A DNA stretch of 64,000 nucleotides, taken from Pedobacter sp. UBA5917 (GTDB lineage: Bacteria > Bacteroidota > Bacteroidia > Sphingobacteriales > Sphingobacteriaceae). A program made the position numbers and the translations under genes. The DNA lies in assembly GCF_002432345.1 (NCBI RefSeq), contig NZ_DJDT01000299.1:12365-76364 (forward strand), read 5' to 3'. Below are positions 18,256 through 27,361 of this stretch, piece after piece; the first letter of the stretch is position 1; each line of letters begins with the position of its first letter. Under the pieces are notes generated by a model. The model did not search any database and was not told the origin of the DNA. It was given only the letters and a program-made list of their open reading frames with translations.

Positions 18256-20391
18256 TTAATATTGAGATGTTATGGGCAACAGCACATGTGGCGCTGCCGG
18301 TTTTGGGTTTATTTTAATTGTGAAATTGATCTGGGTACTGCAACCATCGGCATTTTTGATGGTTAGGATACCTGAATGCGTTCCTGTTGCGGCATCAAAA
18401 GGAACCGTAAAAGGTATATTTCCAGGCGGTAAAGCCTGATTATTTATTGCTGTAAATCCGGCAGTGTTCCAACTGATGCTGTAAGTTGTTGGATTATTTA
18501 AAGGATTGTTATAACTTAATGATGAACTGGTAAAACCTGAGCAGATTTCGGGCGCTGCCCCTAATGTTAAACCTGGAGGTGCTGCAACGGTTAAATTAAA
18601 ATCGGTAGAATTTGTACAAACAGCTGGTCCATCGGGAATAGTATACCTAATTACTGTTGTTCCGGCAGCAACTCCAGTTACTTCTCCTGTACCTGCATTT
18701 ACCATCGCAATAAGCGGATTGGTACTTAACCATGTGCCGCCAGGATTTACATTATTTAAAGTAGTGGAAGAACCAATACAGATTTTATTGATGCCTGTTG
18801 TTGTGCCTACAGTGGCAATCGGCTTTACCTGGATGGCAAGCGCTGCACGGCTGGCACTTACGCAGCCTGTGATTTGGTTTACCGCCTCAACATAATAAGT
18901 TGTGTTTGCAGTAAGCGCAGGTGTTGTATAAGTGGTACCGGTTTGTTTTAAGTTCCCGCCGGTAACCGCATCGTACCATTTATAAGTGATACCCGGAAGT
19001 GGATTATCGACCGAAAGATTTACAGCTGAGCCACTGCACGAAATTACATTGGTAACCGAAACAGTTGGCAGAGGATTAACCTTTAACGTTACTTTTACCC
19101 GTTCGGAAATAGAGGAAATACAATTATTACGCCTCGATTCTACATAATAAACGTAATCGCCAACAGGTAATACACCCAAATTATAAGAACTGCCGGTAAA
19201 TAGTGGCGTGGGAGTATTTTTATCAGCGTACCATTTATAGGTAGTACAATCCTGCAGGTTATCAATAGATAGAATAGTGCCCTGGCCCGAACATACATTA
19301 CCGGCATAAAGCTGTTGCCCGTTAATCAACGGTATGGGCTTGGGGATTACCTTGGTTACATTATAAATATGGAGTTCGGCACCAATCGCCAATACACCTC
19401 CCCATGATATTTTTACACGGTCGAAAACTGCCGATACCGGAAAAGAAACCTCATACTTAGTGGTACCAGCAATCGGTTTAACCGTTACATTACCATTATT
19501 AAAAGCGCCACCCGCTGTAGCATTTCCCAGGTAAGGCTGAATGGTGAAACCACTGAACAAGCTTAGGCCTCCGCCACCATCGTAAACAATTTTAATAGAG
19601 TCGAGCGGTTGACTTTCTTTAGCAAATATTGCTGTTATAAATGCCTCATTGGCAGCCTGAAGCCCGGTGTTAATGGTTGCATAAGTGGCGTAAGCAGGAT
19701 CAGCATCTATAGCAGCATACGGATTACTTACCGAAGCTGTAGCATTGAGAATGCCGGCACCGTTTACCCCTGCCAATACATCAATACCTTTATCACATTC
19801 GATATCCAAAGGGTTATCTTCTAAAATATAGGCTCCGTATATCTCTGCCGATACCCCCAGAGAAGCCGCTGCCGTAACCTTAATATAAACACCATTATAG
19901 GCCTGGGCAGGAGTTAAAAAAAGTTCGATTGCTCTTCCACCGCCCAATACACCTGCTATTGGATTGGAATATAATGCTGTACGCGTAGCTGCTTTGGTAT
20001 TCGTATCAAAATTGGTAAAAGTTCCGATTTCGATTGTTCCTGACAGACTTAAAGCAGCTGCAGGACTGGATACTTTTACTATCACAGTTTTATTTGCAGG
20101 AATCAGACGTTTACCCAAATCGGTACCATCTGTACTAAACTCCAGAAACTGTGTAACGGATGATGTACTCAACAAACTATTGATAGAAGATGTAGAAGCT
20201 GTTGACGGATCTGAATCAGCTGCTTTTGATCCATTGGTTAGGCTGGCAGATGCTCCCAATCCCCGGATAATCTGCGAATCCTGAAAACTAGCGTATACGC
20301 GGCTTTGATTCGTACACAACTGTGCATACAAAGGCCCTGAGAGGACCAAAAACAGTCCCAAGAATAAGAATAGACAAAAAAACCGCTTCAA
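18256..20391 (-). CDS. Large secreted Ig-like repeat protein, slot 1 of cassette 2
   Basis: 711 residues, signal peptide ending YAQL. Residues 25-345 form two related beta-domain units (both contain the pattern GTF/GFTIQPYL and a coagulation-factor-like strand set), followed by CHU_C-associated Ig-like domains (TTYKWYADKNTPTP; ITYKWYDAVTGGNLKQTGTTYTTPAL), a BIG2-like unit (NPLIAMVNAGTGEVTGVAAGTT is its core, given in part) and a last Ig unit. It has no sorting domain and ends NPKPAAPHVLLPITSQY. The start codon is TTG at 20391; the signal peptide fits only here. Probably an adhesin-like surface subunit. Confidence 0.8.
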   Translation of the reverse strand: MKRFFCLFLFLGLFLVLSGPLYAQLCTNQSRVYASFQDSQIIRGLGASASLTNGSKAADSDPSTASTSSINSLLSTSSVTQFLEFSTDGTDLGKRLIPANKTVIVKVSSPAAALSLSGTIEIGTFTNFDTNTKAATRTALYSNPIAGVLGGGRAIELFLTPAQAYNGVYIKVTAAASLGVSAEIYGAYILEDNPLDIECDKGIDVLAGVNGAGILNATASVSNPYAAIDADPAYATYATINTGLQAANEAFITAIFAKESQPLDSIKIVYDGGGGLSLFSGFTIQPYLGNATAGGAFNNGNVTVKPIAGTTKYEVSFPVSAVFDRVKISWGGVLAIGAELHIYNVTKVIPKPIPLINGQQLYAGNVCSGQGTILSIDNLQDCTTYKWYADKNTPTPLFTGSSYNLGVLPVGDYVYYVESRRNNCISSISERVKVTLKVNPLPTVSVTNVISCSGSAVNLSVDNPLPGITYKWYDAVTGGNLKQTGTTYTTPALTANTTYYVEAVNQITGCVSASRAALAIQVKPIATVGTTTGINKICIGSSTTLNNVNPGGTWLSTNPLIAMVNAGTGEVTGVAAGTTVIRYTIPDGPAVCTNSTDFNLTVAAPPGLTLGAAPEICSGFTSSSLSYNNPLNNPTTYSISWNTAGFTAINNQALPPGNIPFTVPFDAATGTHSGILTIKNADGCSTQINFTIKINPKPAAPHVLLPITSQY

Positions 20392-20460
20392 TTTGTTTGG
20401 GAGAGCAAAAATTCAGGGTTATGTTTGGTTACGTAAAAATGGAACGAACGGTTTTTCGAA

Positions 20461-20477
20461 CATTCATTTTATTCATT
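20461..20477 (-). promoter_or_regulatory. Conserved element upstream of cassette 2
   Basis: CATTCATTTTATTCATT (plus-strand reading) lies 69 nt before the TTG start of the slot 1 gene. A 17-mer differing at two positions lies 71 nt before the matching gene of cassette 1. Likely a shared promoter or regulator-binding element. Confidence 0.5.
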
Positions 20478-20592
20478 TTTCAACCAACACAAAACTAATC
20501 AACGCTCATGTAATCCATGTTAAGAAAACATGCAACCACAAACAAAAAGCAAACAAATTAGGAATATTTATACGATTTTCAGGAGACTACCG

Positions 20593-21564
20593 TTAGAAGT
20601 AGCATTTAGGTCTTCTGCTTTTAGCTGTTTGCAGGTAATATCCTATTGATATTTCGTGCGAACCATAATCATAGCTACCCAATTTATTTAAACTATAATC
20701 GTAACCATAGCCAATCCTCAGGTTTTCGCGCACAAAGAATTCAGCAATTAAACCAATAGCGCTCCTCGCCCTTAAATCAGCCTGCAGATCGGGTTTTGGA
20801 TAGAGCTTAACAGATGTTCTGTACACTCCGCCCAACCAGAGCTTTTCTTTGATCATTAAAAAAGCATTCAGGTCTAACGATGTTGGTCCGTTCAGGTCAT
20901 CTTTGATCAGAAACGTTGGTTTGAACATAAAATCGTTATTCACCGGAAATACCATACCCGCAGTGAGGTAAAAATGCGGTTTCGCGGTAATGCTGAGTAA
21001 ATTATTATCCCTAAAAACAGGAAGATATTGCGTAAGCAGGTTATTGGCTGAAAAACCTACAAAAAATTTTTCGTTGGAGTAATGTACTCCTGCCCTTATA
21101 TCGGGAACAATCCGGCTTTCGTAACCCGTAGGGATCCGGTTGTCGTTTATTTCGCTTGGGTCTAATAAGCTGCCGTTAAGCCCCATCTGCAATACGCCTA
21201 GTCCGATCCCAAATGCAAGTACATTGGTTTCGGTACGGTCGAGTTTAATTCGGTAAGCAAAATTACCGGATAAATTGAGCGAGGTTTGCGCACCGATCTT
21301 ATCTTTAGTTACCAAAAGGCCCAAACCGAGACTTTCTTCTTTAACGGCCTCATCAACAGATATAGAAAGCGTTTGCGGTGCACCCTGTATACCGGCCCAC
21401 TGTGCCCTAACAAAAGCCTGCATGTAAAGTTCTTCTTTATAACCTGCATAGGCCGGATTAATATATAAACCATTGAACACATATTGCCCGAACTGTGCGT
21501 TTTGCTGGGCGAACAAACACAAACAGATTAAATTAAATAATGCCGTTAAAATTATCTTTTTCAT
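20593..21564 (-). CDS. PorP/SprF-family T9SS outer-membrane protein (cassette 1)
   Basis: 323 residues, signal peptide ending LFAQQ, then QNAQFGQYVFNGLYINPAYA. Closely related to the protein at 15550 over its whole length (shared TKDKIGAQ, LDRTETN, FKPTFLIKDDL, GPTSLDLNAFL, identical SRRPKCYF end). Expected to sit in the outer membrane and pair with the type B cargo encoded 22 nt upstream at 21587. Ends cassette 1; the next cassette starts about 200 nt further on. Confidence 0.92.
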   Translation of the reverse strand: MKKIILTALFNLICLCLFAQQNAQFGQYVFNGLYINPAYAGYKEELYMQAFVRAQWAGIQGAPQTLSISVDEAVKEESLGLGLLVTKDKIGAQTSLNLSGNFAYRIKLDRTETNVLAFGIGLGVLQMGLNGSLLDPSEINDNRIPTGYESRIVPDIRAGVHYSNEKFFVGFSANNLLTQYLPVFRDNNLLSITAKPHFYLTAGMVFPVNNDFMFKPTFLIKDDLNGPTSLDLNAFLMIKEKLWLGGVYRTSVKLYPKPDLQADLRARSAIGLIAEFFVRENLRIGYGYDYSLNKLGSYDYGSHEISIGYYLQTAKSRRPKCYF

Positions 21565-21586
21565 ATCCTCACCTTTTAACTTTCAT

Positions 21587-22525
21587 CTATCTGATCACGG
21601 TAACATAACCTTTAAATTCCTGCCACTGCCCATTGGTAGCTTTTACCTTAAGTATGTAGAAATACGTTCCATCTACCAGGCCGTTGGCGGTCCAATCGTT
21701 TAAATAACCATTTTTCTCATATACCGTACTCCCCCAGCGGTTAATAATGGTTAGCTGGTTTTCGATGTAACGATCGAGGCGTTCGATAGAAAAAGTTTCG
21801 TTTTTACCATCGCCGTTCGGCGTAAATACGTTCGGGATTTTAAGTCCGGTAATTTCCTTGGTATCAACCGAGGTATTGTTCGATAGATCAGGATCGGGTT
21901 CATTGATGGTAACCGTGGCACTATTCACTACATTACCAGGTTTCATGGCCCTAACGTTAACAACCAGCTCAACAAAACTGCCATTGGCCAACGAAGGTAT
22001 GGCCCACGAAACCGTTCGGGTTTGTTCGTTATAACTTGCAGTACCTACAATGGTGGGATCAACGCTTACAAATGTCAGGTTTTCAGGAAGATCATCCTTC
22101 ACCTGTACATTGGTGGCCATCCCGAGGCCATTATTGCGCACCAATAAATTATATTTAAAAACTTCGGTATTGATTACCTGTCTGTTCTCTGATCTTTTTA
22201 GGATGGAAACATCAGCTGAGATAACCGATTCCATAATCACCTCCATTTCTTCTGAAAGATCGGAACTGCAGCCGCCAAGGCTAAAAGTAATCACGGTATA
22301 TTTTCCTGCGGTGCTTACCACATAATCCTGTTGGGTAGCACCAAAAATAGCATCACCATTCCTGAACCACTGGTAAGAGGTTGCCCCTGTACCGTTGGCC
22401 CTGAGTTTAACCGTAACGCCCGGTTTGAGGTTAAGCACATTGGGATTGTTAGATTGCGCAAAGCATGCTACCGCTGGGAGCAGCAGCACGCTAAACACAA
22501 TTATCCCTAACCTGCTAAACACCAT
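21587..22525 (-). CDS. DUF11 surface protein with T9SS type B sorting domain (cassette 1)
   Basis: 312 residues, same layout as the paralogue at 16547: signal peptide, Ig-like domain (TSYQWFRNGDAIFGATQQDY), DUF11 (DVSILKRSENRQVINTEV to NNTSVDTKEI) and type B C-terminal domain (IPNVFTPNGDGKNE, IINRWGSTVYEKNGY, GTYFYILKV, GYVTVIR). The export signal and the Ig part are conserved between the copies. Its neighbour at 20593 is the presumed dedicated SprF-like partner. Confidence 0.92.
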   Translation of the reverse strand: MVFSRLGIIVFSVLLLPAVACFAQSNNPNVLNLKPGVTVKLRANGTGATSYQWFRNGDAIFGATQQDYVVSTAGKYTVITFSLGGCSSDLSEEMEVIMESVISADVSILKRSENRQVINTEVFKYNLLVRNNGLGMATNVQVKDDLPENLTFVSVDPTIVGTASYNEQTRTVSWAIPSLANGSFVELVVNVRAMKPGNVVNSATVTINEPDPDLSNNTSVDTKEITGLKIPNVFTPNGDGKNETFSIERLDRYIENQLTIINRWGSTVYEKNGYLNDWTANGLVDGTYFYILKVKATNGQWQEFKGYVTVIR

Positions 22526-22544
22526 GGCGGTTAAACTTTATAAC

Positions 22545-23273
22545 TTAAGGTGCTACAGCAATTGTTGCTTTGCCTGGTTTAACAGTAACCGTAATGGCTT
22601 TTGAAGCTGTAGCGGTACAACTTGTAGAAGGCACAATAAGCGCAGAACCAACTGCATATTTACCCTCTGCAGTAAATACATAGGCTTCTGGTGCAACTCC
22701 TGCTTTTAAAGTAAATAGTTCGTTATTGGTTCCCGAAACGGCTCCTAAGGTTGTAGGATCGCTCACCGCTACACCACCTTTGGTTGCTGTCCAGGTGTAA
22801 ACCAAAGAAACGCCAGCCGGCAAAGTAAGACCTGCATCTTTACTTGCTGTAATTACAGTAGAAGCGGTTTGATCGGTACAGTAAACACTTCCTGGGGCAT
22901 TCACTGTAATGGCAGGAGGAGGAAGCTTTTCTACAACAGTATTATCCGATGCATCACTCGGACAAAGATTTGCATCAGCCGGTATTACCTGAACGGAGTA
23001 CGTGTGCGTTCCGGCAGTTAATGTGGCAGGCACATTAAAAATGGCATCTGCTGCTACATTGTAAGTTACAGGGCCTTGAGCAGTACCATCAACCGTCCAG
23101 ATAATTTTATCACCGGCCACTGGTGTATATCCGGTAAATGCTGGCGTAAGTTTTACCGTACCTGTTCCGCACAGGTATACATTTGGTGTGGTTTGTGCAA
23201 ATGCACCAATCGGCAATAAGAACATCAGGAATGCAAAGATCCTTAAATAGTTTTTTGTAGTTTTTTTTGTCAT
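22545..23273 (-). CDS. Small secreted Ig-like protein, slot 2 of cassette 1
   Basis: 242 residues with signal peptide ending AFAQTTP. Two Ig/PKD-like beta domains (DKIIWTVDGTAQGPVTYNV; LVYTWTATKGGVAVSDP). Size and position equal those of the protein at 17530, but the sequences have little in common, while the flanking genes are well conserved. It ends VTVKPGKATIAVAP, again resembling an unfinished Ig strand. No sorting domain is visible. Confidence 0.75.
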   Translation of the reverse strand: MTKKTTKNYLRIFAFLMFLLPIGAFAQTTPNVYLCGTGTVKLTPAFTGYTPVAGDKIIWTVDGTAQGPVTYNVAADAIFNVPATLTAGTHTYSVQVIPADANLCPSDASDNTVVEKLPPPAITVNAPGSVYCTDQTASTVITASKDAGLTLPAGVSLVYTWTATKGGVAVSDPTTLGAVSGTNNELFTLKAGVAPEAYVFTAEGKYAVGSALIVPSTSCTATASKAITVTVKPGKATIAVAP

Positions 23274-23311
23274 GGCTTTAATTTGTTAGGGATGAATGAT
23301 TTATTTCTTTT

Positions 23312-25519
23312 TTAATTAATAGATACTGTTGGTTTGTGCGGTACAAGCTTTACCCTAAAACTGAAAGGGATGGTGCGCTCGCAGCCATTTGCATTTTTAA
23401 TGGTTAAATTCCCCTGGTACACGCCAACGGGTGTAGTAGCGGGTATATTGATGGTAATTTCGTTTGCCGGCAAAGTTTGGTTCGAAACAGCGGGAAGTAC
23501 TCCCCCAAGCCACGAAATGCTGTAGCTAATGGGATCGAAAACCGGATTGGTATAGGTAAGCTTTGTTGAGCTCAGGCCCTCGCATATTCCCGGATCGGGG
23601 CCAAGGGTTAAATTGGGTTGCGGATTTACGGTTAAATTAAAATCAACCTTTTGCCCGCAGTAAGTAGCGTCGTCGGCAACTGTGTAGCTGATTACCGCAT
23701 TACCTGCAGCAGCGGCTGTAACCAAACCCGCAGCATTTACTGTTGCAATAGCCGCATCACTACTGCTCCATGTACCACCCGGATAGGCATTGGTAAAGGT
23801 TAAACTTGTTCCAGCACACATGGTTGCCGAACCAACAATAGCAGGTACAGGTGCATATTGTTTTACTTTAACCTCTACAGCCTTAGCGCCACCTGCATTT
23901 TTACATCCCGTTAGGGTATTTACAGCTTCAACATAATAAGTTGTGGTAGCGATAAGGGCTGGCGTGGTATAAGTTGTACCCACATTAAATGGCGTACCAC
24001 CGGAAGACGATACATACCAGTTGTAGGTAAAACCCGCATCAGGACTGGTAACCGCAAGCGTTGTTGCAGAACCGCTACAGATTGTTGCTCCCGGAACAGC
24101 AAGTGTTGGCAAAGGATTAACTTTTAGCTTTACCCTCAATCTTTCTGATACAGCAGTGATACAATATGTTCTGCTTGCCTGAACGTAATAATTATATTCG
24201 CCGGCAGCAAGGGTTGATGGCGGCGTATAGGTTAACCCTGTACTTAATAATGTACCTCCTGTTTCGGCATCGTACCATTTATATTCGGTACAGGCTTGTG
24301 CATTTTGAACAGAAAAACTTGCCGTTCCACCCTCACAGATGGTTTTCTCATCTGTTGTTGAGGGATCTACCAATGTTCTCGGCTTTGCAAGTTTACGTTT
24401 GATATCATAAATCCTTAAACGGCTAAATGCACCCGTAAGCCCACCCATCGAAATTTCTAAACGATCGTACACATCTGTTACAGGAAAAGTTAAGGTGTAT
24501 TTGCTGGATGACCCGGGGAATAAATTTAGGCTCAAAAAAGTTCCGGTATTATCAAAAGCAGGTCCTGCTTTTGCTCCATTTAAATAGGGCTGTATGGTAA
24601 AACCTGTTAAAAGGCTAAGATTTAAAAGTCCCCCGCCCGGATTTTCGAGCACAATGGTTACAGAATCTGCAGGTTGCGAAGGTTTGTTGAAAACGGTTGT
24701 CAGATAAACCTGATTCAGGATAGAAGCCCCCACATCAATCAGGGCAAAACTATTGGGATCTGCATCAATTGCATTAAACGGATTGCTCACCGTACCCGTT
24801 AAGTTAGCAATCCCCCCAAGCGGTGTTGGTTTTACCCCCGAAAGCACATCAATGGTTTCATCACAGTTAATCGAACCTGTGCTTAGCTCCATGATATAGG
24901 CATGGAATACTTTCATCGATAAAGCTGTAGAGAGTACCGCCCCGGCAATTTTGACATAGATTCCGTTAAAATCCTGTGTAGGTGTTACCGTAATTTCTAC
25001 TTCTCCCCCTCCGCCTATTACGCCGGCAATGTTTGCTGAGGTATAAATCGGATTCCTTGTTGCGTCGTAACCCGGATCGTATCCGTAACCGATTAAGGGC
25101 TTGCTCCCAGCAACGGCATGCAGATCAGTAAAACTCCCAATCTCAAAGCTGCTCAAAAGCCCCAACAATTCTTTTGGTAATGCCAGTTTAACCGTTACAG
25201 GCGTATTTGCAGCAATGGTTCGTTTGCCTGCATTGGTACCATCAGTAGTAAATTCGAGAAACTGTGTGGCCGAACCTGTAAGGTTCAAAAGTCCTATCGG
25301 AACCGATAGTGTTGACGCATCTTTAACCTGCCCATTAACAGCATTTGGCGCATCAGCAATACTACCATATAAATTTGCACCTAAAATGCCCAGCCCATCA
25401 ATATATGAACCTTGAAAGTTAGCATAAGTCCGTGCTGTATTTTCACACTGTGCATATAAATATACAGGCATACAGCAAAACACAAATACCAGGAAGGATA
25501 GACAAGAGCGCCTTTTCAA
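23312..25519 (-). CDS. Large secreted Ig-like repeat protein, slot 1 of cassette 1
   Basis: 735 residues, colinear with the protein at 18256: signal peptide ending YAQC, N-terminal ARTYANFQGS unit (compare SRVYASFQDS), FLEFTTDGTNAGKR (compare FLEFSTDGTDLGKR), LLTGFTIQPYLNG, then CHU_C-associated Ig domains (EYKWYDAETGGTLLSTGLTY; YNWYVSSSGGTPFNVGTTY) and a BIG2-like unit. It ends RVKLVPHKPTVSIN without a sorting domain. Like its paralogue it starts with TTG (25519), which may limit translation. Confidence 0.8.
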   Translation of the reverse strand: MKRRSCLSFLVFVFCCMPVYLYAQCENTARTYANFQGSYIDGLGILGANLYGSIADAPNAVNGQVKDASTLSVPIGLLNLTGSATQFLEFTTDGTNAGKRTIAANTPVTVKLALPKELLGLLSSFEIGSFTDLHAVAGSKPLIGYGYDPGYDATRNPIYTSANIAGVIGGGGEVEITVTPTQDFNGIYVKIAGAVLSTALSMKVFHAYIMELSTGSINCDETIDVLSGVKPTPLGGIANLTGTVSNPFNAIDADPNSFALIDVGASILNQVYLTTVFNKPSQPADSVTIVLENPGGGLLNLSLLTGFTIQPYLNGAKAGPAFDNTGTFLSLNLFPGSSSKYTLTFPVTDVYDRLEISMGGLTGAFSRLRIYDIKRKLAKPRTLVDPSTTDEKTICEGGTASFSVQNAQACTEYKWYDAETGGTLLSTGLTYTPPSTLAAGEYNYYVQASRTYCITAVSERLRVKLKVNPLPTLAVPGATICSGSATTLAVTSPDAGFTYNWYVSSSGGTPFNVGTTYTTPALIATTTYYVEAVNTLTGCKNAGGAKAVEVKVKQYAPVPAIVGSATMCAGTSLTFTNAYPGGTWSSSDAAIATVNAAGLVTAAAAGNAVISYTVADDATYCGQKVDFNLTVNPQPNLTLGPDPGICEGLSSTKLTYTNPVFDPISYSISWLGGVLPAVSNQTLPANEITINIPATTPVGVYQGNLTIKNANGCERTIPFSFRVKLVPHKPTVSIN

Positions 25520-25590
25520 TACTTTCGGGATGTGACGTAAAACGGTTTGTTTGTTGACACAAAAGTATGTCGGGCTGCGGCCATATTAGC

Positions 25591-25607
25591 CGTTCACTTT
25601 ATTCATT
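25591..25607 (-). promoter_or_regulatory. Conserved element upstream of cassette 1
   Basis: CGTTCACTTTATTCATT, two mismatches from the 17-mer at 20461 and at almost the same distance (71 versus 69 nt) from the TTG start. Nearby TTTACGTCAC is matched by TTTACGTAAC in cassette 2. Confidence 0.5.
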
Positions 25608-25789
25608 AAACCCTTTAAAAATACGTAAAATGCTGTTTTGTTGACATTTATCAACAACCTGAAGTTTTAGGGTCAAAAGCTAAGACAAATTACCCTTTGC
25701 AAAAAATTTCCTGATACAGGCTTGATTTATGATTATTTGGAAGCTCATAATCCCAATTAACCGGCACAAAATTTATTTAGCAAATAATA

Positions 25790-25820
25790 CTTGCAAGAGA
25801 AAAGAGTTATCGTATCTTTG
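25790..25820 (+). promoter_or_regulatory. Strong promoter CTTG-N19-TATCTTTG
   Basis: CTTG at 25790-25793, exactly 19 nt, TATCTTTG at 25813-25820. It faces the 3' end of the ATPase gene and no plus-strand protein gene follows. Confidence 0.6.
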
Positions 25821-25824
25821 CACC

Positions 25825-25885
25825 CTCTCTGGAAGCTTCCACTCCAGGGTTTAAGAAAGCTTTCCAGCAATGGGAGGCTTTTCTT
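25825..25885 (+). ncRNA. Candidate small RNA convergent with the ATPase gene
   Basis: About 60 nt between a near-consensus promoter and a T-rich end. It contains hairpin CTGGA...TCCAG (25831-25849) and a second stem AAGAAAGC...GCTTTTCTT (25853-25883) followed by ATTTT. The second stem could also terminate the minus-strand ATPase transcript. No known RNA family recognised. The rest of spacer 25520-25888 holds only the cassette 1 upstream region. Confidence 0.35.
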
Positions 25886-25888
25886 ATT

Positions 25889-27322
25889 TTAAGCAAACAG
25901 AATATCCATGGTAATCTCTTTTTGTACCAAACCCGGATAGCTTATATCATTCTTTACGCCATAAGTTGTAATCATGGTTAAAAACAACGCTTTTCTTGTT
26001 CCGGTTTGCGATTGGAATACCATTAGCTTGTTATTCAACTCTTTTTCGTAAGACTTACTGATTTCAAAAGGTGCAACCGAAAACTTCATCTCGCAGATAT
26101 TGATACAGGAATCGTTACGGTCGATGAGGAGATCGATCTGCGCACCCTGCTCCTCTTTATTTTTGGGTAGATAACGCCATACCGAAATTTCGGCATAAAC
26201 ATTTTCTATCCCTATTGCTTTTTTTATCTGTACGATATGTTTCATGCAGATACTTTCGAAAGCGTAGCCGCTCCAGCTTTTCCACGAAGTACCCGAATAA
26301 AATTTTAGCCAGGTACCCGCCCCTGTTGCTTTATTGCCATCTATAAATTTCAGGTAAAAAATAGAATACTCGTCGGTAAGTTTATATAAAGCATCTTTAG
26401 TGCTTTTACCAAAAGGAATATATGGTGTAATGAAACCGGATTCGGCCAGTTCGGCAAGCAATTGCGTGGCATAGCCACCACTGCTTAATTTACAGGCATT
26501 GATAATTTCGGTACGTGTTAAACCTTTGCTCTTTTTAGCCAGGGCCTGTACAATATCGATATGGTTTTCGGCTTTATCGAATAAGGAATAGTATAGGTTC
26601 TTAAATTCTTCGAGCAGCAATCCATCCTTCGTAAAAAATAACCGGTCTATAATCTGCGCAACACTTTCGCCCGGTTCTATTTCTTTAAGGTATTGGGGTA
26701 TGCCGCCCATGGCCATATAAACCTGTAAGAGCTGGTATTTATCGAGTTTTATTTTCCTATGTTTAAGGTATGCTGCTGTTTCGCCAACTGTAAAAGGCAA
26801 CAGCCTGATCCTTCTGGTAACGCGGTTATGCAGACCGCCGCGGTTATTGATTACTTTATTGATCATCCAGGAGGCAGCCGAGCCACAGATCACCACAATA
26901 AGTTTTTTTTCTTTGGAGGCCCAACTGTTCCAGAAGTTTTCGAAAGCAGGCAAAAAACCTGAACGGGCGGTATTGATCCAGGGAAATTCGTCGATAAAAA
27001 TGATTGTTCTTTCCTTTTTAACTAAAGGCGTAAGGTATTGGGTAAGCATCTGGAAAGCTGCAATCCAACTCTCGGGTTTGGCAAGCGGAAGCCCACCGGT
27101 TACTTTGGTTAGTGCCAAACCAAAGTTTTCCAATTGCTGGTTTAACGTTGCATGGTGGATCCCAGAAAATTCGAATGCAATATCCTTACTAAAGCCATTC
27201 CTGATCAGATAAGTTTTTCCAACCCGCCTGCGCCCATACATTGCAATCAGTTCGGCCTCGCCTGATTTTTCAATCTTGCTTAACAGCAATTTTTCATCAG
27301 TTCTACCTACAACCTGTTCCAT
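25889..27322 (-). CDS. AAA+ ATPase with C-terminal nuclease-like (DUF234-type) domain
   Basis: 477 residues. Walker A is GRRRVGKTYLIRN (about 30-42), Walker B is TIIFIDEFPW (about 110-119), and CGSAASWM follows as a sensor-like motif. Residues 240-300 are winged-helix-like (LTRTEIINACKLSSGGYATQ). The C-terminus has D and ExK positions (GAQIDLLIDR...ICEMKFS), the pattern of PD-(D/E)xK nuclease folds. This is the COG1672-type ATPase group, common in Bacteroidota and archaea, with unproven defence or mobile-element links. A perfect -7 box and tandem palindromes lie just upstream. Confidence 0.85.
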   Translation of the reverse strand: MEQVVGRTDEKLLLSKIEKSGEAELIAMYGRRRVGKTYLIRNGFSKDIAFEFSGIHHATLNQQLENFGLALTKVTGGLPLAKPESWIAAFQMLTQYLTPLVKKERTIIFIDEFPWINTARSGFLPAFENFWNSWASKEKKLIVVICGSAASWMINKVINNRGGLHNRVTRRIRLLPFTVGETAAYLKHRKIKLDKYQLLQVYMAMGGIPQYLKEIEPGESVAQIIDRLFFTKDGLLLEEFKNLYYSLFDKAENHIDIVQALAKKSKGLTRTEIINACKLSSGGYATQLLAELAESGFITPYIPFGKSTKDALYKLTDEYSIFYLKFIDGNKATGAGTWLKFYSGTSWKSWSGYAFESICMKHIVQIKKAIGIENVYAEISVWRYLPKNKEEQGAQIDLLIDRNDSCINICEMKFSVAPFEISKSYEKELNNKLMVFQSQTGTRKALFLTMITTYGVKNDISYPGLVQKEITMDILFA

Positions 27323-27342
27323 AAACCATTAATTTATAACAA

Positions 27343-27350
27343 CAAAGGTA
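27343..27350 (-). promoter_or_regulatory. ATPase promoter -7 box TACCTTTG
   Basis: Minus-strand TACCTTTG 20 nt before the ATPase ATG. A -33-like TTGC (plus 27371-27374) lies 20 nt further, inside the first palindrome copy. Confidence 0.65.
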
Positions 27351-27361
27351 ATAAATTAATG

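Larger units (their letters stand above)
15550..25519 (-). repeat. Tandem duplication of a four-gene surface-secretion cassette
   Basis: Two head-to-tail units of about 5 kb, 25519-20593 and 20391-15550, each encoding in order a large Ig-like protein, a small Ig-like protein, a DUF11/type B cargo and a PorP/SprF protein. Slots 1, 3 and 4 are clearly homologous; slot 2 has diverged. Each unit has its own upstream region with a shared 17-bp element. Confidence 0.85.
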
